Shown here: positions 56,280 through 64,000 of the stretch, piece after piece
How the letters are laid out: the number at the start of each line of letters is the position of its first letter
Numbering within the stretch: position 1 is the stretch's first letter
DNA from: Janibacter sp. Soil728
GTDB taxonomy: Bacteria; Actinomycetota; Actinomycetes; Actinomycetales; Dermatophilaceae
NCBI RefSeq assembly: GCF_001428305.1
Contig: NZ_LMRZ01000001.1
Coordinates: 186,289 to 250,288, forward strand
DNA length: 64,000 nucleotides
Direction of reading: 5' to 3'
The notes under the pieces: model-generated
What the model was told of the DNA's origin: nothing
What the model saw: only the letters and a program-made list of their open reading frames with translations
Database searches by the model: none
Made by a program: the position numbers and the translations under genes

Positions 56280-58454
56280 TCAGGCCTCGTCCACGAGGGT
56301 GCCCTTGGCGGCACGCTCGGTGAGCCAGGCGCTCGGGCGGAACCGCTCACCGTAGGTGTCGGCGAGCTCGTCGGCCCGAGCGACGAAGCCGGCCAGGCCC
56401 CCTTCGTAGTTGGTCATGAAGGTCGCCGGACCACCGGTGTGCGGCGGGAAGCCGATACCGAAGATGCCGCCGATGTTGGCCGACACGGCGTCCGTGAGGA
56501 CACCGTCCTCGAAGCAGCCGGCCGTCTCCAGCGCCATGATGAAGAGGTACCGGTCCTGCAGGTCCTCGAAGGGGATCTCGGTGCCCTTGCCGTACCGCTC
56601 ACGCAGCTCGGGCCACAGGACCTTGGGCCCCTCCACCGGGTAGTCGTACAGACCAGCACCGGCTGCGCGGCCCTTGCGACCCAGCCCGACCATCGTGTCG
56701 ATGAGCTCCTCGCCCGGACCCTTGGGCAGGGTCTTGCCCTCCGCGGCGGCGGCCTTGTCGGCCTCCGCACGGATGTGCTGGGTCAGGGTCAGCGAGACCT
56801 CGTCGAGCATCGCCAGCGGCGGGGCCGGGAAGCCGGCCTGCGTCGCGGCCCGCTCGACGAACTGCGGGTCGATGCCCTCGGCGAGCGCGGTCGCGCCCTC
56901 GAGGATCAGCGTGCCGAAGACGCGGCTGGTGTAGAAGCCACGGCCGTCACCGACGACGATCGGGATCTTGCGGATCTGCTGCACGATGTCGATCGCCCGG
57001 GCGGCAGCCTCGTCGGAGGTCTGCTCACCGCGGATGATCTCGACGAGCTGCATCTTGTCCACGGGGGAGAAGAAGTGCAGGCCGATGAAGTCCTTCGGAC
57101 GGCTGGAGAAGCCCTGGAGCGAGGTGATCGGCAGGGTCGAGGTGTTGGAGCACAGGAGCGTCTCCGGACCGACGACGGCCTCAATTTCAGAGAAGACCTT
57201 CTCCTTGAGGTCGTAGTCCTCGAAGACGGCCTCGATGACGGCGTCGACGCCGGCCAGGTCGGCCACGTCGGTGCTCGGCGTGATGCGAGCCAAGACCGTG
57301 TCGGCCTTGGCCTGGTCCATCTTGCCGCGCTCGACACCCTTGGCCAGCAGCTTCTCGGAGTAGCTCTTGCCCTTGGCTGCGCCCTCGGCCGTGACGTCCT
57401 TGAGGATGACCTCGATGCCGGACATGGCGGCGGAGTAGGCGATGCCTGCTCCCATCATGCCGGCGCCGATGACGCCGATCTTGGCGACGGGACGCTTCTC
57501 GACGCCCGACGGACGCAGCTTGCCGCTGCTGATCGTCTGCATGTCGAAGAAGAAGGCCTGGATCATGGCCGTCGACTCACGACCCGCGGCGAGCTCGGTG
57601 AGGTAGCGCGACTCGATGCGGCTGGCGGTGTCGAAGTCGACCTGCGAGCCCTCGACCGCGGCCGACATGATCGCGCGGGGCGACTTGGTCGGGGCGCCCT
57701 TGAGGGTCTTGCGCAGGTTGGCGGGGAAGGCGGGCAGGTTGGCCGCGAACTTGGGGACCGACGGGGTGCCGCCCGGGATCCGGTAGCCCTTGACGTCCCA
57801 GGGCTTCACAGCCGCGGCCTCGTCGTCCTTGTGCTCACGGATCCACTGCTTGGCAGCGGGGACGAGCTCCTCGCGGGTGGCGACGAGCTGGTCGATGACG
57901 CCCTTGTCCAGCGCGGCTGCGGGGTTGCGCTGCTGACCCTGCAGGAGCCAGCCCATGAGGGCCTCCTGGATGCCGAGCATCCGCACGAGGCGCGTGACGC
58001 CGCCGCCGCCGGGGAGCAGGCCGAGGCCGACCTCGGGCAGGCCCAGCTTGATCTTGGGGTCGTCGACGGCGATGCGGTGGTGGGTCGCGAGCGCGATCTC
58101 GAGGCCGCCACCGAGTGCAGCACCGTTGATGGCGGCGACGACCGGCTTGCCGAGCTGCTCCAGGCGACGCAGCTGCGACTTGATGCCCTCGATCTCGGCG
58201 AAGAACTCACCGGCGGTCTCAGGGGTGGTGCTCTGCAGGTCGGTGAGGTTGCCACCCGCGAAGAAGGTCTTCTTCGCGGAGGTCAGCACGACACCGGTGA
58301 TGTCGTCACGCTCTGCCTCGAGCCGGTCGATGGTCTCGCCCATCGCGGCCTTGTAGGTGGCGTTCATCGTGTTGGCGCCCGCGTCGGGGTCGTCCATCGT
58401 CAGGGTGACGATGCCCTCGTCGTCGCGCTCGTAACGGATCATGTTCTCGCTCAT
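56280..58454 (-). CDS. fadB: Fatty-acid oxidation complex alpha subunit (enoyl-CoA hydratase/3-hydroxyacyl-CoA dehydrogenase)
   Basis: This 724-residue bifunctional enzyme has an N-terminal crotonase domain (GAALGGGLEIALATHHRIA, residues about 110-130). The NAD-binding domain begins IGVIGAGMMGAGIAYSAAMSG near residue 330. The 3-hydroxyacyl-CoA dehydrogenase motif is GLHFFSPVDKMQLVEIIRGEQTS, and C-terminal repeats follow. It hydrates enoyl-CoA and oxidises 3-hydroxyacyl-CoA. ATG 58454 was chosen after AGGAACCGAAG. The thiolase gene precedes it by 25 bp, the common FadB/FadA arrangement. Confidence 0.9.
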   Translation of the reverse strand: MSENMIRYERDDEGIVTLTMDDPDAGANTMNATYKAAMGETIDRLEAERDDITGVVLTSAKKTFFAGGNLTDLQSTTPETAGEFFAEIEGIKSQLRRLEQLGKPVVAAINGAALGGGLEIALATHHRIAVDDPKIKLGLPEVGLGLLPGGGGVTRLVRMLGIQEALMGWLLQGQQRNPAAALDKGVIDQLVATREELVPAAKQWIREHKDDEAAAVKPWDVKGYRIPGGTPSVPKFAANLPAFPANLRKTLKGAPTKSPRAIMSAAVEGSQVDFDTASRIESRYLTELAAGRESTAMIQAFFFDMQTISSGKLRPSGVEKRPVAKIGVIGAGMMGAGIAYSAAMSGIEVILKDVTAEGAAKGKSYSEKLLAKGVERGKMDQAKADTVLARITPSTDVADLAGVDAVIEAVFEDYDLKEKVFSEIEAVVGPETLLCSNTSTLPITSLQGFSSRPKDFIGLHFFSPVDKMQLVEIIRGEQTSDEAAARAIDIVQQIRKIPIVVGDGRGFYTSRVFGTLILEGATALAEGIDPQFVERAATQAGFPAPPLAMLDEVSLTLTQHIRAEADKAAAAEGKTLPKGPGEELIDTMVGLGRKGRAAGAGLYDYPVEGPKVLWPELRERYGKGTEIPFEDLQDRYLFIMALETAGCFEDGVLTDAVSANIGGIFGIGFPPHTGGPATFMTNYEGGLAGFVARADELADTYGERFRPSAWLTERAAKGTLVDEA

Positions 58455-58479
58455 GGTTCTTCGGTTCCTATCCGCTGGT

Positions 58480-59700
58480 TCAGACGCGCTCGACGATGGT
58501 GGCAATGCCCATGCCACCGCCGATGCAGAGGGTGGCGATACCGCGCTCGAGGTCCCGGCGCTCGAGCTCGTCGACGAGCGTGCCGAGGATCATCGCCCCC
58601 GTGGCACCGAGGGGGTGGCCCATGGCGATCGCGCCGCCGTTGACGTTGGTCTGGTCCTCGCTCCAGCCCATGTCGCGCATGAGCTTCAGCGCCACCGCGG
58701 CGAAGGCCTCGTTGATCTCGACCAGGTCGATGTCCTTGGCGGTCATGCCGACGCGGTCCAGCGCCTTGCGGCAGGCCGGGGCCGGGCCGGTGAGCATGAT
58801 CGTCGGCTCGGAACCGATGACGGCCGTGGAGATGATGCGGGCCCGGGGGGTCAGGCCCATCTCCTGGCCGGTCTTCTCGTTGCCGATGAGCATCAGCGAG
58901 GCACCGTCGACGATCCCGGAAGAGTTGCCGGCGTGGTGGACGTGGTTGATCCGGTCGACCGTGTGGTACTTCTCGAGTGCCACGGAGTCGAAGCCGCCCT
59001 GCTCGCCGATCCCGGCGAAGGAGGGCTTGAGGCCACCGAGCGAGTCGACGCTCGTGCCGGGACGGATCGTCTCGTCGCGGGCGAGGATGGTGATGCCGCT
59101 GGCGTCCTTGACCGGGATGACGGACTTGTCGAAGTAGCCGGCGTCCCACGCGGCGGCCGCGCGGGCGTGCGACTGGGCTGCGAAGCGGTCGACCTCGGCG
59201 CGGTCGATGCCTTCCACCGTCGCGATGAGGTCGGCGCCGATGCCCTGGGGGACGAAGTCGGTCGCGAGCGCGGTGGCCGGGTCCATCGCCCAGGCCCCGC
59301 CGTCGCTGGCCATGGGCACGCGGGACATCGACTCGACGCCACCGGCGAGGAAGAGGTCCTCGAAGCCGGAGCGGACCCGGGCGGCGACCTGGTTGATGGC
59401 CTCGAGGCCGGAGCCGCAGAAGCGGTTGAGCTGCACGCCGGCGACGGGCTCGGGGTAGCCGGCCTTGAGGGCGGCGATCCGCGGGAGGACGGCACCCTGG
59501 TCACCGACCGGGGAGACGATGCCCATGACGAGGTCGTCGATCTGGGCAGCGTCGAGGCCGGGGTTGCGCTCACGCACGGCGTTCAGGAGACCGACGGTCA
59601 GGTCGATCGGCTTCACCTCGTGGAGGGAGCCTGAGGACTTCCCCTTCCCACGGGGGGTGCGGACGGCGTCATAGATGACGGCCTGGGGCTGCTCGGGCAT
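58480..59700 (-). CDS. fadA: Acetyl-CoA acetyltransferase / 3-ketoacyl-CoA thiolase
   Basis: This 406-residue thiolase has the active-site Cys in [12 protein letters not shown] near residue 93. The catalytic His is in [15 protein letters not shown], and the second Cys is in TLCIGGGMG near the C-terminus. It cleaves 3-ketoacyl-CoA in the last step of beta-oxidation. It is first in the leftward block. It starts at ATG 59700 after GAAGGAGC and is divergent from the TetR gene. Confidence 0.93.
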   Translation of the reverse strand: MPEQPQAVIYDAVRTPRGKGKSSGSLHEVKPIDLTVGLLNAVRERNPGLDAAQIDDLVMGIVSPVGDQGAVLPRIAALKAGYPEPVAGVQLNRFCGSGLEAINQVAARVRSGFEDLFLAGGVESMSRVPMASDGGAWAMDPATALATDFVPQGIGADLIATVEGIDRAEVDRFAAQSHARAAAAWDAGYFDKSVIPVKDASGITILARDETIRPGTSVDSLGGLKPSFAGIGEQGGFDSVALEKYHTVDRINHVHHAGNSSGIVDGASLMLIGNEKTGQEMGLTPRARIISTAVIGSEPTIMLTGPAPACRKALDRVGMTAKDIDLVEINEAFAAVALKLMRDMGWSEDQTNVNGGAIAMGHPLGATGAMILGTLVDELERRDLERGIATLCIGGGMGIATIVERV

Positions 59701-59751
59701 GGACCGGCTCCTTCGGTGAAACGATGGTTTTCAGTCACCCTACGCACTCGT

Positions 59752-59784
59752 TGAACACCTGTGCAATGGTGTGCAAAGAGTTCA
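59752..59784. promoter_or_regulatory. Candidate TetR operator between fadA and tetR
   Basis: TGAAC and GTTCA halves (59753 and 59780 areas) flank a pair of direct repeats TGTGCA at 59760 and 59770. It lies between the divergent FadA and TetR starts and could control both. Confidence 0.45.
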
Positions 59785-59808
59785 CCATCACATCGAAGGG
59801 AGGTCCCC

Positions 59809-60390
59809 ATGAGTTCACGGGCCACTGCAGCGGGTGACACCCGCGAGCGGATCCGCAGCGCCGCGCTGGCCCTCTTCGCCGAGCGAGGTGTCGCGGCGAC
59901 CAGCCTGCGCGAGGTCGCCCGGTCCGCAGGGGTCGCCCCGGGACTGGTCGGCCACTACTTCGGGAGCAAGGACGGTCTGCAGGAGGCCGTCGAGGACTGG
60001 GTCGTCGGGCTCTTCAGCGAGACCTTGGGCGCGGTCCCCCTCGAGGGGACGGTGACCGAGGTGGTCGCGGCACGCGACTCGGCAGTCAACGGGATGTTTG
60101 CCCGCAACCCGCACGCCGTCGACTACCTGCGGCGGGTCGTCGTCACCCCCGGCGCGGGTGATGCCCGGCTGGTGCGCAAGATCCTCGCCGAGCAGGTCGC
60201 CCAGACCGAGCACCTGCGCGACCACGGGATCGGAGCCAGTCAGGCGCCCGTCACGGAGCAGGCTGTGACGGTGCTGGTGCGCCAGCTCGGCGCCTGGCTG
60301 CTCCAGCCGGCCCTCGGCCGGCTGTGGGCGCTGTCAGGGGCGCAGGGCCCCGAGCCGCAGGTGCACGTCACCATCCGTCCCGGCCCCTGA
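59809..60390 (+). CDS. TetR-family transcriptional regulator
   Basis: This 193-residue protein has the TetR HTH RIRSAALALFAERGVAATSLREVARSAGVAPGLVGHYFGSKDGLQEAV at residues 11-59 and a helical C-terminal ligand domain. It starts at ATG 59809 after GGGAGG. It is divergent from the fadA-led beta-oxidation operon and is the likely acyl-CoA-responsive repressor. FadR-type TetR proteins of this kind are common, but the ligand here is unknown. Confidence 0.87.
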   Translation: MSSRATAAGDTRERIRSAALALFAERGVAATSLREVARSAGVAPGLVGHYFGSKDGLQEAVEDWVVGLFSETLGAVPLEGTVTEVVAARDSAVNGMFARNPHAVDYLRRVVVTPGAGDARLVRKILAEQVAQTEHLRDHGIGASQAPVTEQAVTVLVRQLGAWLLQPALGRLWALSGAQGPEPQVHVTIRPGP

Positions 60391-60424
60391 GGAGGGTGCG
60401 AGGCAACCCTCTCGATGGGCCCTC

Positions 60425-60562
60425 TCAGGCCTTGGGGTCGGCGTTCTGCGGGCACTGGCACCAGCGGTCGGCCGGAACCTGGGCGCGCACGTCCGCGACG
60501 TGCTCACCGCATCCGGACCAGGTCGTCTTGCCACAGCTGCCGCACTGGACGGGCATGCACAT
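60425..60562 (-). CDS. Small Cys-rich protein (45 aa)
   Basis: A short gene encodes a 45-residue protein opening MCMPVQCGSCGKTTWSGCGEH, with seven Cys residues. It has CGSCGK and SGCG near the start and WCQC near the end, a likely small zinc-binding fold. I know very similar short proteins from other actinobacteria, annotated only as hypothetical. Start ATG 60562 is preceded by AAGGGAAG. It is convergent with the TetR gene, with a 34-bp gap. The function is unknown. Confidence 0.72.
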   Translation of the reverse strand: MCMPVQCGSCGKTTWSGCGEHVADVRAQVPADRWCQCPQNADPKA

Positions 60563-60694
60563 CGCGGGCCACTTCCCTTCGTCGAGTTCCCGTCCAGCCT
60601 AGAGGGCGCAAGGCCGGATCCCATGATGGTGGGCATGGCACACGACTTCTGACGGCCGCCTCGCGGTGGGGCCGCCTCGCAGTAAGGTCTGAGC

Positions 60695-61243
60695 ATGACC
60701 GAGCGCAGCACCTACCTCCTCGTCGACGGGGAAAACATCGACGCCACCCTGGGGGTCTCGGTCCTCGGACGGCGCCCCGAGCCGCAGGAGCGGCCGCGGT
60801 GGAACACGCTGCTGGACTACACCGAGGCGGCCTGGGGCCAGCCGGTCAAGGGCCTGTTCTTCCTCGCCGTCGCCGGTGAGCTGCCCGCCTCCTTCGTCCA
60901 GGCCCTGCTCGCGATGGGCTACCGCCCCGTCCCGCTGCGCGGCGAGGGCAAGGTCGTCGACATCGCGATCCAGCGCACGGCCGAGGCGCTCATCGAGCGC
61001 GACGCCGACGTCATGCTCGTCAGCCACGACAACGACTTCACCCCCCAGATGGAGGCGCTGGCCCAGGACGACGACCGTCGCGTCGGCATCGTCGGCTTCA
61101 GCGAGTTCATGGCGACCGGGCTCAAGCAGGTCCCGGGGGTGGAGTTCTTCGACCTCGAGTACGACGTCTCTGCCTTCAAGAGCCGCCTGCCGCGCGTCCG
61201 CGTCATCGAGATCGACGACTTCGACCCGCTCGAGTTCATCTGA
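60695..61243 (+). CDS. NYN-domain (PIN-like) ribonuclease-family protein
   Basis: This 182-residue protein begins TYLLVDGENIDATLG, with the acidic D-x-E-N motif of the NYN/LabA-like PIN fold. Other acidic residues are in DIAIQRTAEALIERDADVMLVSHDNDFTPQMEAL. These line the metal-dependent nuclease site. It probably cleaves RNA or binds it. ATG 60695 follows GTCTGAGC, a weak site. The next gene starts 17 bp after its stop and may be co-transcribed. Confidence 0.82.
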   Translation: MTERSTYLLVDGENIDATLGVSVLGRRPEPQERPRWNTLLDYTEAAWGQPVKGLFFLAVAGELPASFVQALLAMGYRPVPLRGEGKVVDIAIQRTAEALIERDADVMLVSHDNDFTPQMEALAQDDDRRVGIVGFSEFMATGLKQVPGVEFFDLEYDVSAFKSRLPRVRVIEIDDFDPLEFI

Positions 61244-61260
61244 TCGAAGGGGGCCCCGCC

Positions 61261-61860
61261 GTGGGCATCGTCTACACCGACATCGCCGTGTCCGCCGACG
61301 GGTTCGCCGCCGGGCCGCGCCAGAGCGAGCAGGCCCCCATGGGCGAGATCGCCGAGGGCGCGCTCCACGCGTGGATGTTCGACGCCCCCGAGGAGAACCA
61401 GGCCGAGATCGACGCGATCCTCGACTCGGGCGCGACGGTCATGGGGCGCAACATGTTCGGTCCCGTCCGTGGCGAGTGGGACCGTGACTGGCGGGGCTGG
61501 TGGGGAGACGAACCGCCGTACCACGGGCCCGTCTTCGTGCTCACGCACTTCCCCCACGAACCGATCGAGATGGCGGGCGGCACGACCTTCCACTTCGTCA
61601 CCGACGGCATCGAGGTGGCGCTCGAGCGGGCGCGCGCCGCGGCGGGCGACCGCAACATCTCCGTGGCAGGTGGGGCGAGCACGGTCAACCAGTTCCTCGC
61701 CGCCGGGCTGCTCGACGAGCTGCGCCTCCACGTGACGGCGAGTGTCCTGGGTGCCGGGGAGCGACTCTTCGAGGGCGTCCCGCCGCAGCGGCTCGAGCGG
61801 GTGTCGGTCCGGACCACCTCGCTCGTCACGCACGTGACCTATCGCCCGGTGCGCAGCTGA
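61261..61860 (+). CDS. Dihydrofolate reductase-family protein (RibD C-terminal-like)
   Basis: This 199-residue protein opens VYTDIAVSADGFAAGP, then has VMGRNMFGPVRG and FHFVTDGIEVALERARAAAGDRNISVAGGASTVNQFLAAGLLDELRLHV. That is the DHFR-like fold of RibD reductases and related NADPH enzymes. It lacks the residues needed to call it a true DHFR. A GTG start at 61261 follows CGAAGGGGG, which may act as the ribosome site. The real substrate is unknown. Confidence 0.82.
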   Translation: MGIVYTDIAVSADGFAAGPRQSEQAPMGEIAEGALHAWMFDAPEENQAEIDAILDSGATVMGRNMFGPVRGEWDRDWRGWWGDEPPYHGPVFVLTHFPHEPIEMAGGTTFHFVTDGIEVALERARAAAGDRNISVAGGASTVNQFLAAGLLDELRLHVTASVLGAGERLFEGVPPQRLERVSVRTTSLVTHVTYRPVRS

Positions 61861-61880
61861 TCGCTGGCTGCACCGAGAGT

Positions 61881-61988
61881 TACCTGCGGGTACGACTACC
61901 AGTTGTCCAATCACGGCCGATGCGAAGCCCGGAATTCCGGGGTTCCTGATCGCCACCCTCCATCAACTGCACGTCGTACCCGCGAGTA
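61881..61988. repeat. Structured intergenic element: long inverted repeat with an internal palindrome
   Basis: Arms 61881-61905 and 61964-61988 are complementary at about 20 of 25 positions and share GCGGGTACGAC. Between them is a perfect 14-bp palindrome, CCCGGAATTCCGGG (61928-61941). It lies in the 161-bp gap between two convergent genes. It may be a terminator-like structure, a small RNA or a mobile repeat. Confidence 0.6.
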
Positions 61989-62021
61989 GTCGAGGTCACC
62001 TCGCGGGCGCGGGCCGTCTGC

Positions 62022-62309
62022 TCACCTGTCGCGCAGGGCCAGGAGCGCTGCGGCGAGCATCCCCACCCCGAGCACCATGACCAGGAGGCCGACGAGCAGC
62101 ATGGCGCCCGCTCCGGTGTCCAGCGAGCCGTTGGTCATGACGTACCCGAGGCCACCGCACAGGAGGACCAGGACACCACCCATGAGGACGAAGACCCCGA
62201 GGACCGCCAGCACGATTCCGGCGGCCCTGCGCCCGCTTCGGTCCGGGGTGGGTGGGGTCGCCGGATGGGGCAACCCGGGCCCCGGCCCGGGCGCCGGAGG
62301 CACGCTCAT
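62022..62309 (-). CDS. Small two-TM membrane protein
   Basis: This 95-residue protein has a Pro-rich N-terminus and two hydrophobic helices (about residues 28-55 and 65-90), ending LLALRDR. No family is recognised. ATG 62309 overlaps the acyltransferase stop (ATGA). It may anchor or support the neighbouring acyltransferase. Confidence 0.62.
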   Translation of the reverse strand: MSVPPAPGPGPGLPHPATPPTPDRSGRRAAGIVLAVLGVFVLMGGVLVLLCGGLGYVMTNGSLDTGAGAMLLVGLLVMVLGVGMLAAALLALRDR

Positions 62310-63223
62310 CCGCGACCCAGGGCGCGGCTCAGGTTGCGCCGACGGCTTCCTTTCTCGGACGGCGCGACGCTCGTGACGCCCGCGCCCGGGGCCCCAGGCC
62401 CCTCCGCGCTCCGGTAGAAGCGGTCCTTCGCGGTCAGGGCATCCAGCCGGTGGCACCACTCGGCCCGCTCCTGCGCGCTCGTGGCGGCATCGAGCTCGGC
62501 CTCCAGCCTCTCGGGGTCGAGTACGCCCGGGCCCGGGCGGTAGATGAACTCGTCGCCCGCGTGCTTCTGGCTCTTGAGGGTCTGCGCGCGGGTGTAGGTG
62601 TGCACGGACGGTCGTGTCCAGAAGATGTCGGAGCCGACGACCCTCGCCGGCGAGCCGGCCGCCGACGCGTTGGACGGGACGTCCTTGGTCAGCACCGACC
62701 TGGCCCCTAGGATGGATCCGGAGCCGATGTGCGCGCCCTTGAGGATCAATGACTCCTGCCCCAACCACACGTGGTCGCCCACCCAGATCGAGCGGCTGGG
62801 GTTGATCCGCTCGTGCGTCGTGGCGGAGTAGACGAGGTGCGGGTCCGCGGTGCGGAAGGTCACCTCGTGGGAAAACATCGCGTCGGCGCCGATGATGACG
62901 TGGGTGCGCTCGCTCGGCAGTGCTCGTGCAGGGCTGGTGAAGGACGCGTTGGGTCCGAGGTAGAGGACCGACTCGTTGTAGGTGGTGACCTTGATCTGGG
63001 TCGTCCGGTTGGAGGCCCGGATGTGGATGACCGAGTCGTTGCCCCGGAAGCGCAGGGTGCAGCTCTTCAGCTTGGCGCCGTCCTCGACGTAGAGCACATT
63101 GCCCGTGCCGAAGAAGGCGATCGAGCTGGACTGGAAGGACGAGCCCTCCGTCTCGCGCAGGTGGACGACGTTGTCGCGCACCTGCGCGACGTCGTCGTAG
63201 GACCTGATGACCTCTTTGATCAT
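62306..63223 (-). CDS. Hexapeptide-repeat (left-handed beta-helix) acyltransferase
   Basis: This 305-residue protein has a central run of hexapeptide-type turns (IGADAMFSHEVTF, then SIWVGDHVWLGQESLILKGAHIGSGSILGARSVLTKDVPSNASAAGSPARVV). This is the LbH fold of O-acetyltransferases such as CysE- or WbbJ-like enzymes. It is followed by a C-terminal extension of about 100 residues rich in charge. ATG 63223 overlaps the enoyl-CoA hydratase stop by ATGA. It may acetylate a cell-envelope sugar. The acceptor is not known. Confidence 0.78.
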   Translation of the reverse strand: MIKEVIRSYDDVAQVRDNVVHLRETEGSSFQSSSIAFFGTGNVLYVEDGAKLKSCTLRFRGNDSVIHIRASNRTTQIKVTTYNESVLYLGPNASFTSPARALPSERTHVIIGADAMFSHEVTFRTADPHLVYSATTHERINPSRSIWVGDHVWLGQESLILKGAHIGSGSILGARSVLTKDVPSNASAAGSPARVVGSDIFWTRPSVHTYTRAQTLKSQKHAGDEFIYRPGPGVLDPERLEAELDAATSAQERAEWCHRLDALTAKDRFYRSAEGPGAPGAGVTSVAPSEKGSRRRNLSRALGRG

Positions 63224-64000
63224 CGGCGACCAGCCCCCACCCACTCGTCGTAGAAGTCCGGCATCTGCGAGGCACGTCCGGCGAACTCCGGATCCCGCTT
63301 GCCGAGGAAGGCAGCCACACCCTCCTTGCCGTCTCCGACGCTCGTGTGCCACATGGCCAGCGAGTCGACCCGGTGGGCCTCGACGGGGTGGTCCTGGGCG
63401 GCGTTGCGGCGCAGCATCTGTCGGGCCAGTGCGACGGCGACGGGGGACCTCCCCTTCGTCCAGCGATCGGCGAGCGCCCGGGCAGCCGTGAGCAGGTCCT
63501 CGGGCTGGTGCGGCCCCTGGGTCAGGCCCACGTCGACCGTGGCCTGCGCGTCGAGGATGTCGGCGGAGAGCACGAGGTCGAGGGCTGCCGGAAGACCGAC
63601 GATCCGCGGGAGGAACCACGACGACGCGGCCTCCGGCACGATGCCGATGCGCCCGAAGACGAAACCGACCCGGGCCCTGCTCGACACCAGGCGGGCGTCC
63701 ATGGCGAGCGTCATCGTCGCTCCGATGCCCACCGCAGCACCGTTGATCGCGGCGATGACCGGCTTGCGGCAGTCGTGGATCGCCAGCGTGACCCGTCCGC
63801 CGGTGTCGCGCACCCCGGCGATGAGGGCGGGGTCGTCGAGCCGGTCCATGTCGGCCAGCGACGGGCTCATCGTCTCGTCGAGACCGAAGACGTTGCCGTC
63901 CGTTGTCAGGTCCATGCCGGCGCAGAAGGCCCGCCCCGCGCCGGTGACGATGATGGCTCGCACGGTGTCGTCGTCGTTGACCTCGCGGAAGGTCCGCTCG
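63220..64000 (-). CDS. Enoyl-CoA hydratase/isomerase (partial, N-terminus off window)
   Basis: The crotonase-fold frame continues past the right window edge and its start is not visible. Seen residues include GAGRAFCAGMDL, the oxyanion region AINGAAVGIGATMTLAMDARL, FGRIGIVPEAASSWFLPRIVG and the C-terminal EGVAAFLGKRDPEF. The Glu of PEAASSW is the family's catalytic position. It hydrates or isomerises an acyl-CoA. It overlaps the acyltransferase start. Confidence 0.87.
   Translation of the reverse strand, partial: ERTFREVNDDDTVRAIIVTGAGRAFCAGMDLTTDGNVFGLDETMSPSLADMDRLDDPALIAGVRDTGGRVTLAIHDCRKPVIAAINGAAVGIGATMTLAMDARLVSSRARVGFVFGRIGIVPEAASSWFLPRIVGLPAALDLVLSADILDAQATVDVGLTQGPHQPEDLLTAARALADRWTKGRSPVAVALARQMLRRNAAQDHPVEAHRVDSLAMWHTSVGDGKEGVAAFLGKRDPEFAGRASQMPDFYDEWVGAGRR

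Noticed and set aside
60633-60650. Five-codon leader peptide before the NYN gene
   Set aside because: It lacks a regulatory amino acid run or an attenuator hairpin.
1-64000. CCCTTCG motif as a chromosome translocase guide
   Set aside because: Counts on the two strands are similar, whereas such guides show strong polarity. The window is too short for a firm test.

Overview
The window is high-GC, densely coded DNA with many GTG/TTG starts and 1-8 base gene overlaps (ATGA, GTGA, TTGA). Gene content (WhiB-era actinobacterial families such as DUF5926, DUF4446, polyprenol-dependent GT-C mannosyltransferase-like proteins, a WXG100-like protein, fused ATP-grasp/alpha-E) points to an actinobacterium, probably Micrococcales and perhaps Intrasporangiaceae-like. 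The genus is inference. No rRNA, tRNA, CRISPR array, integrase or intact insertion sequence was seen.

Left flank (1-5.8 kb): a truncated POT peptide transporter, an APH-like phosphotransferase, an SDR, a WYL regulator, a DinB protein and a VOC (glyoxalase-fold) protein.

Catabolic island (about 5.8-26.5 kb): nearly every gene fits one pathway for taking up and oxidising an aromatic, probably N-containing, compound. It holds a five-gene branched-chain-amino-acid-type ABC importer, a three-subunit molybdenum hydroxylase with a CoxG-like accessory protein, a two-subunit Rieske dioxygenase followed by a small orphan protein, a rubredoxin and an FAD reductase, a zinc alcohol dehydrogenase, an MFS transporter, a cyclase-family metal hydrolase, a nitrilase-family amidase, a Dabb protein, a DsbA-like protein, a DUF5519 protein and an SDR. 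A GntR/FCD regulator lies inside. Five intergenic regions of the island carry variants of one 13-bp palindrome, GAATAC-N-GTATTC, placed at predicted promoters. This looks like one regulon. The island is bounded on the left by the intact VOC gene and on the right by a decayed copy of the same gene in the same orientation. It also has fewer of a heptamer (CCCTTCG/CGAAGGG) that is abundant elsewhere in the window. Both facts suggest acquisition or rearrangement. The substrate cannot be read from the sequence.

Centre (26.8-44.3 kb): M20 amidohydrolase, MarR-regulated DHA2 exporter, RluA-type pseudouridine synthase, pirin, a WXG100-like protein coupled to a lipoprotein, RsgA, a membrane protein with an anti-sigma-type ATPase, DUF5926, a GT2/GT-C pair, a large membrane protein with an alkaline-phosphatase-like ectodomain, a GT87 protein, DUF4446 and prephenate dehydratase.

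Right part (44.4-64 kb): an esterase-acyltransferase-patatin operon, a transglutaminase with a circularly permuted ATP-grasp/alpha-E fusion, a secreted endonuclease/exonuclease/phosphatase-family enzyme, an ArsR-MFS pair, a beta-oxidation block (acyl-CoA dehydrogenase, CoA transferase, FadB/J, FadA) with a divergent TetR, a NYN-domain protein, a RibD/DHFR-like reductase, a hexapeptide acyltransferase and an incomplete enoyl-CoA hydratase. Dispersed repeats include a roughly 25-bp hairpin element that contributes the peptide DLKEMR in frame to two different proteins.
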